DNA of 64,000 nt, from the NCBI GenBank assembly GCA_002498525.1, contig DAHR01000013.1, forward strand, positions 49,058-113,057, in the 5' to 3' direction. The translations under genes and the position numbers were made by a program. The notes beneath the pieces are model-generated. The model did not search any database and was not told where the DNA came from. It worked only from the letters and a program-made list of their open reading frames with translations. Source of the DNA: Euryarchaeota archaeon UBA58 (GTDB taxonomy: Archaea > Thermoplasmatota > Poseidoniia > Poseidoniales > Thalassarchaeaceae). Positions 9,361-16,798 of the stretch are shown here, piece after piece; the first letter of the stretch is position 1, and each line of letters begins with the position of its first letter.

Positions 9361-9567
9361 TTGATTGATGAAAAACACGGAAACGATAACGGGATCTTGG
9401 CTAAGTTCCTGGAAAGTATTCTGGGCATAGCGGAGCATATGAACCAGCTTCTCGGAGACGAAATCAAGCGCAGGGCCAATCTTGAGGAAGAGCAGCGTTT
9501 GGCCAATGAGCAGGGCATGTACATGCCCTATAGTTTCGAATGGGAGTTCATCATGGGGAATAGGTGA
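9361..9567 (+). CDS. Small hypothetical protein, TTG start
   Basis: 68 residues, charged and probably helical: a run rich in Leu, Glu, Lys and Arg around ILGIAEHMNQLLGDEIKRR, then a tail with aromatic residues. The only plausible start in frame is TTG at 9361, preceded by a GAGAGGTGG sequence that could serve as ribosome binding site. No family is recognised. It ends 13 bases before the 3' end of the oppositely oriented tRNA-Glu. It may be a real small gene or a chance frame. Confidence 0.4.
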   Translation: MIDEKHGNDNGILAKFLESILGIAEHMNQLLGDEIKRRANLEEEQRLANEQGMYMPYSFEWEFIMGNR

Positions 9568-9580
9568 TTGCACGGGAATA

Positions 9581-9658
9581 TGGTGCTCGTGCCGGGATTT
9601 GAACCCGGGTCGCCGCCTCGAAAGGGCGGCATGATGGACCGAACTACACCACACAAGC
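9581..9658 (-). tRNA. tRNA-Glu (UUC)
   Basis: A full cloverleaf reads on the minus strand. The acceptor stem GCTTGTG pairs with CACGAGC (one G-T pair). The anticodon stem CCGCC/GGCGG encloses the loop CTTTCGA, giving anticodon TTC. The T arm is CCGGG TTCAAAT CCCGG-like. The 3' CCA is encoded and there is no intron. Confidence 0.95.
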
Positions 9659-9752
9659 GATGAAGCCGCCGAGCCGCGACCCCCACATAATCGAATCGGG
9701 CGACTGGCGAGCCGTTTTGCTCCTCAAGGCGGTGTGCTCTGCTGCAGCAGGA

Positions 9753-12722
9753 TCACGGAGGAGTCGACTGCTGCGCAGAAGTATAGTTGGTGGAGTCCAC
9801 GACGCCGTCTTGGTCGAAGTCCCAAGCTTGCCACGTCGTCGTGATCACATGCGTCCAACCATTGCTCGCATCCCACGCCCAAGCCACGTACGTCGCATTG
9901 GTGTAGAAGGCGTGGCCGAGATGGTTGATGTTGTGTCTGAACATCACATAATGCATGTACCAACCCTGAATCAGCGTGCCATTGGCATCAAAGACGCGTA
10001 GATGGTAGATGTAGCTGATTCGTTGCAAGGAATAATTGCCATCGGCATCATCGTCGATCAGCACGTGATTGTAGAAGAGGATGACGCGCCGCTCGAGGAA
10101 TCCATCGCCATCCATATCGGCGGCGTTCCACCACCAGACATTGCTGCGAATCGTGTCGGTCGCACCATCAGAATTGTTGTCCCACGCCCGAACATTGTGA
10201 ACCGCGATACGGATGAACCACAATTGGTCGGTACTCGGATTGAGCCAGCGCTCGACCGACCAAGCCGAAGTATCAGAGTAGACGAACCCATGCGCGTGCT
10301 GATCGAGATAAGTGCCCATCCGAACCCTACGGAAGGTGTGTTCCCAGACACCATCGCTGTCTGGATCCCACTTGCGCACCTGCGCGTTCAGGGTGTCCTC
10401 GCGCTCGAGGAAGCGATCGGTGTCGAAATCGCTGCCATTGCTCCGCTCGAAGGTACGCTGCAAAGTCTCGGGATTACCATCGTCGTCATCGTCAACTCGG
10501 TCCACTGTCAACGACCAATCGATGCGATATTCGATCAATCCCCAATCCCAATGGGTTGACCACGACCTCATCGCAACCGTGTGCTCCAGGTCGCCGTCGC
10601 GGTCCGTATCGTCCTTCATCGAAGCGACTCTGTAAGTCCAATACAGTTCGATGACTCCATCTGAATTATTGTCGTAAGCGTTCGTCCACTGCTGGACCGA
10701 ACGCTTGAGGTCGACCGAGCCGTCACGGTCTCGGTCGAATCTGGTGATGCTGCGCAGGTAATCACGGCGAGTGTCACGGTTGCCGTCTGCGTTGGGGTCA
10801 GAACGGAAGTTTCGGTGGTCGATGATGTACTCGATATCCTTGGTTCCATCATCGTTCCAATCGGTCCACCAAACCATCTCGGTTTCAGAGGTCCAGAGGA
10901 TCCAATTGTTCCAAGAACCATTCACGGTGACCCAGCGAGCGTTGCGATCGTAGGCGATGTAACGCTCGAGATTTCCGTCTTCATCGAGGTCCGTCATGCC
11001 GTTTGTCGTCATCTGCCAATTACGGTCGGTGATGCTGCCATTGGTCCACATCGAAAGGCTGTAATTGTAGGAATTTCGAACCTCAGGAATGCCGTTTGAA
11101 TTTAGGTCGCGGATGATCAAGCCTCGGTACCAATAGCGCCACTGGTCGTCAACCCCATCCCCATCGCGGTCGTGCGCACAGGTCTCCACATGCCACAGGT
11201 AGATCCACTCGGGGCCGGGAATGCCGTCGTTGTCGTACCAATAACTCGCTACCTGTGTGGTGCAGAGGACTTCGGCGACACCGTCGCCGTCCCAATCCTC
11301 CCAGTGTGAGGAATTGAGCCAAGTGCTGGTTACGGTCATGACCGAGCGAGAATATGTGGTTTCTTGCGCCGATTCGTCTGTCACTTCGTCCCAAGCGGCG
11401 GACATGACCGGCTCGACGATGTTGCTGTAGGCAGTTTGGATGCTCGGCATTGCCCTGTTTTCAGCTTCAGACATGGTCCTCTCCCTGCCGGTGAGTTGAG
11501 CGTCTGCGTCGAGCAGATCGCTCTCGACCTCGTCGGAATCGGCTTCTTCGCCGGCGTCGTCGCGGATCGAGTCGTCATCCTTGGTCTGCCAATTGTTGAT
11601 CTCCTCCTCGTCGTCCATCTCACCGTCGTCGTCGGGGTCGAAGTCTTCCCCGTAATCGTAGGCTTGTTCATTGTTGGCGTCTTCGACCTCGTCTACTATT
11701 CCGTCTGCATTCTGGTCGAGGAGTTGGTCGAGGCCGTCCTGCAGGACCTCCTCGGTCTCCTCCTCTGCCTCGTCGTGGAGTTCAGCGGCCTCCAAGTCGT
11801 CGATGTCGCCGACGACCTCGATGTGGATGAGACGCTGAGCCGTGACGCCCGTGGGGCCACGGGCGGTCACGGTGATCGTGTAGATGCCAGCCTCGGAGTA
11901 CTGGTAGGTCTCCGACTCGTCGGCTGGCTCGATTGCGAAGCCGTCACCGTAGTCGATGCGGACGTTGACGGGGCCGAGAGGGTCTTCAGCATAGGTCTCG
12001 ATGACCATCTCTTCGATGAGATGCATGCTGATTCGACCCTCGCCGGATGGGTCGGTTGTGACTGCGAGGGTCGGTGCGTCAGCGCGGTCGATGTGGATGG
12101 CTTCGCGCGAGGTCGCGACGTATCCATGTGAATCGGTCACGGTCGCCTCGACGATGTATTGACCGGGATGAGCCCAGATGTGGCTGCCTGACCAGTCCTT
12201 GCCGGCTGTTCCGTCGGCGAAGTCGACATCGATGCTCAAATCGTCGCCATCGGCATCGTTTGCGGTCACTGACCATTCGATGGGCATTCCAGCGATGCCA
12301 TTTGTCGGCAGGTCAAGATCGACGAGCGGAGCTCGATTGGCGTCGGCGATGCTGAACAGAATCGCCGCTTCGCCCTCCCCTCCCCGTGAGTCGATGATCG
12401 ATACGTCGAGTTGATGCACCCCCACAGTGAGGAATCCAGCATCATAGCGCAGGCTCGTTGAAGATTGAACGAGAACACCATCAAGAGTCCAGGAAACGAT
12501 GTACGGACCATCGCCTTCGGTCACGGTCATCACTGCTATGACATAGTCGGCCGAGGTCATCGGTGTGCCCTCGAGGTCGATTGTTGCCGTCACCACGATT
12601 GGTTCTTCGGGAACGTCGACGGAGTCTTTGGCGGCGCCGATGCAGCCAGATGAAAGCATCAGGATCGCGAGAAAAATTCCGACTTGCCAGCGGCGGTTGA
12701 ATGCGGTTTTTCGGTTGTTCAT
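9753..12722 (-). CDS. Large surface lipoprotein with PKD domains and many DxDxDG calcium-type motifs
   Basis: 989 residues. A signal peptide ends in the lipobox LSSGC, with lipidation Cys27. Two PKD/Ig-like domains span about 130-215 and 215-305 (NRAPLVDLDLP and ITVTARGPTG regions). A very acidic stretch (308-400) with many DD/EE pairs follows. From 450 to the end, DxDxDG or DxNxDG motifs (WDGDGV, DRDGDGVDD, DEDGNLE, DPNADGN and others) recur about every 25-40 residues between Trp- and Tyr-rich strands. This suggests a calcium-stabilised repeat fold outside the membrane. It shares an upstream element with the regulator gene at 12918-13964. Its ligand is unknown. Confidence 0.85.
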   Translation of the reverse strand: MNNRKTAFNRRWQVGIFLAILMLSSGCIGAAKDSVDVPEEPIVVTATIDLEGTPMTSADYVIAVMTVTEGDGPYIVSWTLDGVLVQSSTSLRYDAGFLTVGVHQLDVSIIDSRGGEGEAAILFSIADANRAPLVDLDLPTNGIAGMPIEWSVTANDADGDDLSIDVDFADGTAGKDWSGSHIWAHPGQYIVEATVTDSHGYVATSREAIHIDRADAPTLAVTTDPSGEGRISMHLIEEMVIETYAEDPLGPVNVRIDYGDGFAIEPADESETYQYSEAGIYTITVTARGPTGVTAQRLIHIEVVGDIDDLEAAELHDEAEEETEEVLQDGLDQLLDQNADGIVDEVEDANNEQAYDYGEDFDPDDDGEMDDEEEINNWQTKDDDSIRDDAGEEADSDEVESDLLDADAQLTGRERTMSEAENRAMPSIQTAYSNIVEPVMSAAWDEVTDESAQETTYSRSVMTVTSTWLNSSHWEDWDGDGVAEVLCTTQVASYWYDNDGIPGPEWIYLWHVETCAHDRDGDGVDDQWRYWYRGLIIRDLNSNGIPEVRNSYNYSLSMWTNGSITDRNWQMTTNGMTDLDEDGNLERYIAYDRNARWVTVNGSWNNWILWTSETEMVWWTDWNDDGTKDIEYIIDHRNFRSDPNADGNRDTRRDYLRSITRFDRDRDGSVDLKRSVQQWTNAYDNNSDGVIELYWTYRVASMKDDTDRDGDLEHTVAMRSWSTHWDWGLIEYRIDWSLTVDRVDDDDDGNPETLQRTFERSNGSDFDTDRFLEREDTLNAQVRKWDPDSDGVWEHTFRRVRMGTYLDQHAHGFVYSDTSAWSVERWLNPSTDQLWFIRIAVHNVRAWDNNSDGATDTIRSNVWWWNAADMDGDGFLERRVILFYNHVLIDDDADGNYSLQRISYIYHLRVFDANGTLIQGWYMHYVMFRHNINHLGHAFYTNATYVAWAWDASNGWTHVITTTWQAWDFDQDGVVDSTNYTSAQQSTPP

Positions 12723-12744
12723 CGGTTTTGGGCTGCGCGGGCGC

Positions 12745-12776
12745 TATTAGAGGCGTGTGGGACGTCGGGTTTGTCA
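12745..12776 (-). promoter_or_regulatory. Upstream element of the lipoprotein gene, shared with the regulator gene
   Basis: On the minus strand this site reads TGACAAACCCGAC, a short spacer, CACGCCTCTAATA. It matches 14011-14040 in its left part (12 of 13 bases), and again over the CACGC.TCT.ATA part, with a 2-base difference in spacing. The TAATA part lies 23-28 bases upstream of the ATG at 12722, so it may be the TATA box with a regulator or TFB site beside it. Confidence 0.5.
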
Positions 12777-12917
12777 TCCGCCGCGAGGTGGCGAATTACC
12801 CTTCTACTGAGTGACATGTGGGAACGTCTGACACAGGAGTGGATTAGGGGAACCTCTCGACCGTCTAAACGGAAGAACGGAGAGTTCCATTTACGGAGGT
12901 GAGTCCTACGACTGAAT

Positions 12918-13964
12918 TCAGGCGGAGGTCATTTCTGGGATCTGCAGCCTCGCCCAACTTCTCTCACCCTCGGCGGTGAGGACTCGCCGCGTTCGCAGCC
13001 CCTTCCTTTCGCGGCTGATCAGGCCTTGGGTTTCGAGCCGGCGCAGGTGGTGGCTGATGAGCTGCTGGCTCGTCTTCAGATTGGCTGCGAGTTCTCGCTG
13101 GGTTGGTGAGGTTGCATCGGGTGCTTGTTCGGCGATGGATTTGAGGATCATCAAAGCGACATCGCTGAGTTGGTTGACATCGACCGGTCGGGGTAATCGA
13201 GAGAGTTCTGCCTCGCGATTGACTCGGTCGGTGTAGTAGCGCAGAAGTCGGCCGTCTCTGCGGCACCAGACCTTGCCGTCATGCTCAAGGATCCTCAGGT
13301 GATGGACGGCCTGATGATTGCCGAGTTCGAGGGCGCGAATCATGCCCGATAGATGACAGCCGGGGTGCGCGGTCAGGAATCCAGTGATTCGACCTCGCTG
13401 GTAATTGCCTGCAAGGGTTCCGGGGCCTTCAACGACAGAGAGGTCGGAGAAGCGCCCTAGCGAGGCTGTCACACGGGCGCGGGTCGGTTCGTCAACGCTG
13501 GCGACGAGGGCGAAGGTGAGGAGCAAGGTGGCGAAGAAGGCAGCGAGAGGAGCCATCATATTGCTGGGCAGAGCGAGGCTAGGCAAAGCCAGTCCCGAGT
13601 CATTTGGTTCGCCATTCTCACCGTTATTCGCGCCTTCACTTCCAGAGCCATCAACCGGTTCAGGCTCCCCTCCAGACATCGTGAGGAAAGTCTCAGAATC
13701 GATGGTCCAGGTATTCGCATCGACATCCGTCATCGTCACTAGAACGCTCGCTCCTGAGATAGGATGAAGGGTCACCCCAGGAATCGGCTCAGCATAGAAG
13801 AAACCACCATCATCAGCCTCTAGACACCAACGTCCGTCGGCATCTTTCATCCAAATGGCCTCGGCTGAAAATTGACCTTCCTTGGCCGCAATCGGAGTCG
13901 AAATAGCAGCCAGAAGGACGAGGCACAGACCGCTCACCAGCGCCGCCCGAGAAGCAATCCTCAT
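12918..13964 (-). CDS. Membrane-anchored regulator with two winged-helix domains
   Basis: 348 residues from ATG 13964, chosen because GGGAGG lies 10 bases upstream; a GTG at 13985 is the alternative. A signal peptide (about 1-27) is followed by an extracellular domain of about 100 residues and a Gly/Ser/Glu-rich linker. A transmembrane segment (about 137-157) leads to two DNA-binding winged helices. The first is at about 190-245 (HPGCHLSGMIRALELGNHQAVHHLRIL) and the second at about 265-345 (TQRELAANLKTSQQLISHHLRRLETQGLI), which resembles MarR/ArsR members. It probably senses an outside or envelope signal and acts directly on DNA. The shared upstream element suggests it controls itself and the neighbouring lipoprotein gene. 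Confidence 0.85.
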   Translation of the reverse strand: MRIASRAALVSGLCLVLLAAISTPIAAKEGQFSAEAIWMKDADGRWCLEADDGGFFYAEPIPGVTLHPISGASVLVTMTDVDANTWTIDSETFLTMSGGEPEPVDGSGSEGANNGENGEPNDSGLALPSLALPSNMMAPLAAFFATLLLTFALVASVDEPTRARVTASLGRFSDLSVVEGPGTLAGNYQRGRITGFLTAHPGCHLSGMIRALELGNHQAVHHLRILEHDGKVWCRRDGRLLRYYTDRVNREAELSRLPRPVDVNQLSDVALMILKSIAEQAPDATSPTQRELAANLKTSQQLISHHLRRLETQGLISRERKGLRTRRVLTAEGERSWARLQIPEMTSA

Positions 13965-14010
13965 TCGCTTCACGCCTCCCTTCACGTGCTGATGAGAGCC
14001 TCGTGAGCGG

Positions 14011-14040
14011 TATAAGACGCGTGGGGTGTCGTGTTTGTCA
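14011..14040 (-). promoter_or_regulatory. Upstream element of the winged-helix regulator gene
   Basis: On the minus strand it reads TGACAAACACGAC, spacer, CACGCGTCTTATA. The TTATA part is a good archaeal TATA box, about 47 bases before the ATG at 13964. The adjoining TGACAAAC.CGAC block recurs before the lipoprotein gene at 12764-12776. Confidence 0.5.
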
Positions 14041-14054
14041 AGGCGAGAAATGGT

Positions 14055-14654
14055 TCATTCTTCCTCATCGAGGAGGTTCTGCCACCATTTCGCAGCGGGG
14101 ATGACGATCGCTAGGCCCAGAAGGGCAGCAGCCGTGAAAGTGGTCCAAGTCAGAGAATCACGCATCGTTTCGCCATAGATTCCCAACAATGCTCCCGGAA
14201 TGCCGAATCGCAAGCCACGTCCAACGAGACCAGCGGCGACGAAGAGACGAAGATCCATGCGGCCAGCACCGGCAATCCAAGCCAGCGCCTTGTATGGAAT
14301 CGGCGACACGGCGGCGATGAAGATACCAGTCACGCCATAACGCTCGACGAGGATGTTGAGGCGTGCAGTCGTCGCTGTCGAGACGAAGCGCTCGAGCACG
14401 AATCCACCTCCGTAGACCCCAATTGCATATCCTCCCAATGCCCCGATGACACTCGAAAGAGTTGCGATGAGAACGATCAGAACAACTGTGAGTCCGTCGT
14501 CAGCGCCCAGAATCATGTTCCAAACCAGCGGGTCTGGCGGAACGGGTTGCAGTGCCGCCTCGCTGGCGGATACCAGAGCGAGACCGAGGTAGCCCAGTCC
14601 ATCGGCCCAATCGTGGACCGAATCGATCATCTCCTGCGGGATGAGACTGGTCAT
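14055..14654 (-). CDS. DedA/SNARE-associated (VTT-domain) membrane protein
   Basis: 199 residues from ATG 14654 (MTSLIPQEMI). The frame stays open further upstream, but that part overlaps the divergent nob1 gene and is of low quality, so the shorter start is preferred. Hydrophobic segments and the pattern FIAAVSPIPYKALAWIAGAGRMDLRLF match the VTT/DedA family (FxxxxPxPxK, then GxxRM). Members are flippases or transporters linked to lipid and membrane homeostasis. The gene is convergent with nothing on its 3' side and lies 69 bases beyond the regulator promoter. Confidence 0.85.
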   Translation of the reverse strand: MTSLIPQEMIDSVHDWADGLGYLGLALVSASEAALQPVPPDPLVWNMILGADDGLTVVLIVLIATLSSVIGALGGYAIGVYGGGFVLERFVSTATTARLNILVERYGVTGIFIAAVSPIPYKALAWIAGAGRMDLRLFVAAGLVGRGLRFGIPGALLGIYGETMRDSLTWTTFTAAALLGLAIVIPAAKWWQNLLDEEE

Positions 14655-14754
14655 GCTCCAACGTGCGAGGGAATCGAGATGAACGTTGCCGCCCGCGGCT
14701 AGCCTGAATTCAGCAACCCGACCCCTGATATGAGAGCCACTCTTAGGCCGGCTC

Positions 14755-15252
14755 ATGGCTGATGTTCTGGTACTCGATACCGCCGCACTCATCGGCTGGC
14801 CTCTGCAGCAACTGGCCGGCGGGCTGGTCGTTGCTGCCCAAGAAGAGGAATTGCAGCGCATCTCTCCGGATCGCGGAGCGATCCTCAACAGCCTCGGGGT
14901 CGTATTCTCAGAACCCTCAGCAGAATCTCTAGAGCAGGCAGGCGCAGCAGCGAAGGAGACCGGCGACATGGCCGGCTTGTCGAATATCGACCTCGCTCTC
15001 CTCGCGCTTTCACTTGAGAGGTCGGCGACCCTCGTGACAGACGATTACAGAATGCAGAACATCGCCGCAGCACTTGGAATCGAATGGAATCCAATCGCGG
15101 CCGTCGGCATCGTCGAAAACTGGAGATGGGCCCTGAAATGCGTCGGCTGCGGCGCTACCCAAAGCCCACCAGACCAACCGAGCAGGCGCCGAGGTGAGCA
15201 CGGAAACTGTGTGAATTGCGGCACAGAATTACGCCTGCGAAGAGTTCGCTGA
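14755..15252 (+). CDS. nob1: Endoribonuclease Nob1 (PIN domain plus zinc ribbon)
   Basis: 165 residues. The N-terminal PIN domain starts VLVLDTAALIG with the first catalytic Asp, continues through a conserved Glu region (AAQEEELQRI), and has the DLALLALSLE and ATLVTDDYRMQN motifs with the later acidic residues. A C-terminal zinc ribbon has CVGC (about 125-128) and CVNC (about 152-155). This is the archaeal Nob1 layout; Nob1 trims the 3' end of 16S rRNA. It is divergent from the dedA-like gene. Confidence 0.9.
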   Translation: MADVLVLDTAALIGWPLQQLAGGLVVAAQEEELQRISPDRGAILNSLGVVFSEPSAESLEQAGAAAKETGDMAGLSNIDLALLALSLERSATLVTDDYRMQNIAAALGIEWNPIAAVGIVENWRWALKCVGCGATQSPPDQPSRRRGEHGNCVNCGTELRLRRVR

Positions 15253-15275
15253 ATCAACTACATAGTCGAGTAGAA

Positions 15276-15485
15276 TCACTCGCTCTCATCAGCGACTGCT
15301 TCTGTCATACCGCCGCGATCCATGTCGGATTCGGAGCTCGAATCTGAAAGCCCTTCCTGCAGTCCCTGTTGGAACTCACCCTTCGCGCGGCCGACATTTC
15401 GAGCCAATTCGGGAATCTTCTTCGCGCCGAAGACGAAAATCGCTAAAATGACCAGAATCGCTATCTCAGTGGTGCCGAATGCCAT
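15276..15485 (-). CDS. tatA: Sec-independent (Tat) translocase subunit TatA
   Basis: 69 residues from ATG 15485; an upstream in-frame codon would add eight residues not typical of TatA. MAFGTTEIAILVILAIFVFG is the N-terminal membrane helix, followed by the hinge FGAKKIPELARNVGRA and the amphipathic helix EFQQGLQEG, then an acidic Ser-rich tail. It forms the pore-type component for export of folded proteins. No tatC lies in the window. Confidence 0.92.
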   Translation of the reverse strand: MAFGTTEIAILVILAIFVFGAKKIPELARNVGRAKGEFQQGLQEGLSDSSSESDMDRGGMTEAVADESE

Positions 15486-15615
15486 GGTGCTCGGCTCTCG
15501 CTGATGCACCCTTCACTCAAATGCTTCGGCATGCCAAAGCCCGAGAAGTTCGAAACTCGTGGCAAGAGAGCAAGTGGGTGAGGGCAGATTCACGTCTCCC
15601 GGCGGAGCCGTGAGG

Positions 15616-15882
15616 TCAGCCACCGGACATAGGTGGAAGGAAAGCGACTTCCGAGGCGTCGCGCAGCGGCGCGTCGAGGTCCGCTCCGATCTCTCCATCA
15701 ACAGCGATTCGCAGACCTGTTGCTAGCAGGGGCTCGAAATGGAATCTCTCAATCAGATCGCGAGCACTGGAACCATGCATCAATGCGACCTCGATCTCAC
15801 GCTCGCCGAGTTTCTCCGCCAACGGTCCGAAGAACAGCATCTTCACCTTGATGGCGAACTCACTCAAGTCCTCTTCGGGCAT
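15616..15882 (-). CDS. MoaD-like small sulfur-carrier / ubiquitin-like protein
   Basis: 88 residues from ATG 15882. A beta-grasp core begins at VKMLFFGPLAEKLGERE and the protein ends in PPMSGG. The terminal Gly-Gly is the site of adenylation and thiocarboxylation in MoaD, the small subunit of molybdopterin synthase. Archaeal relatives also serve as SAMP protein modifiers. The frame extends upstream to 16197, but that part overlaps the divergent phosphatase gene and is judged not coding. Without moaE nearby, MoaD and SAMP roles cannot be told apart. Confidence 0.85.
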   Translation of the reverse strand: MPEEDLSEFAIKVKMLFFGPLAEKLGEREIEVALMHGSSARDLIERFHFEPLLATGLRIAVDGEIGADLDAPLRDASEVAFLPPMSGG

Positions 15883-15999
15883 GCTCAACCCACAGAGCAG
15901 CCCTCCATCAAGCCACCTGCGGTCGACCCGCCACGCGAAGTCGAAACTGTCTCTGCCCTTCGCAGGGTCTAAACGCACTGCACTGAGCCACACGGAGAT

Positions 16000-16674
16000 A
16001 TGACCGAGGTCAGAGCCGTCGCCTTCGATTGCGATGGAGTGCTGGCTGACAATGACTCGTCGTGGCAGAACATCCACGAACTCTTCGGCACGGATAACAG
16101 TGAGATGCTGGCCCGATTTCTGCGCAAGGAGGTCACAGATGAGGAGTTCGTCGCAGATGATATCAGAATGTGGCGAGCCGTACAGGAGAATATCCACCGT
16201 GACGATATCATGCGCTGTTATTCAGGTGTCAAACTGATGCCAGGGGCCCGCGAGGTTGTACAAGAATTGCAAGCGAGGGGGATTCTCGTGGCAATCGTCT
16301 CATCGGGAGTAGATTTGCTGGTCGGTTCGATTGCACACATGCTCAAAGTCGACGACTGGGTTGCGAACGGCTTCGAATGGGATGAGGATGGCTGGATGAC
16401 TGGGCCCAAGCCGACTCTGGTGGATTCACACGATAAGGGGGCGATGGTCGCTAAGCTCGCGCGCATCAACGGCTTCGAGGCCGCGACCATCGTCTCGGTC
16501 GGTGATTCGGGACCCGATCTCTCGATGATGATTCCAGGGTCGCGCTTCGTCGGCTTCAATCCAGCGCGCGACCGCGCAGCGGGAGATTTTGAAAAAGCGG
16601 GTGTACCAGTGGTCGAAAGTCGCGATCTGCGAGACATCTGGGAGCCGATCTTCGGCGAACACTTCCCAGAATGA
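16000..16674 (+). CDS. HAD-family phosphatase, phosphoserine-phosphatase-like
   Basis: 224 residues. Motif I is FDCDGVLADND (8-18), with the nucleophile Asp and the general acid Asp. Motif II is IVSSG. A Lys in the DKGAMVAKL stretch and motif III/IV GDSGPDLSMM complete the catalytic set. The cap region between motif I and II is helical, as in SerB-type enzymes. It may make serine from phosphoserine, which fits serC at 46977, but HAD substrates are hard to predict. It is divergent from the moaD-like gene. Confidence 0.8.
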   Translation: MTEVRAVAFDCDGVLADNDSSWQNIHELFGTDNSEMLARFLRKEVTDEEFVADDIRMWRAVQENIHRDDIMRCYSGVKLMPGAREVVQELQARGILVAIVSSGVDLLVGSIAHMLKVDDWVANGFEWDEDGWMTGPKPTLVDSHDKGAMVAKLARINGFEAATIVSVGDSGPDLSMMIPGSRFVGFNPARDRAAGDFEKAGVPVVESRDLRDIWEPIFGEHFPE

Positions 16675-16798
16675 ACCACAGCGAACACGGATACGCAGAG
16701 GCGGAATGCCCTGTTCGTGAGCAGCCGCCACAATGACTGCGACGCTGTTTCCAATTTTACCCTGCACGAGCTCTGTGTTCTCGATGGTTCGAATTCCA

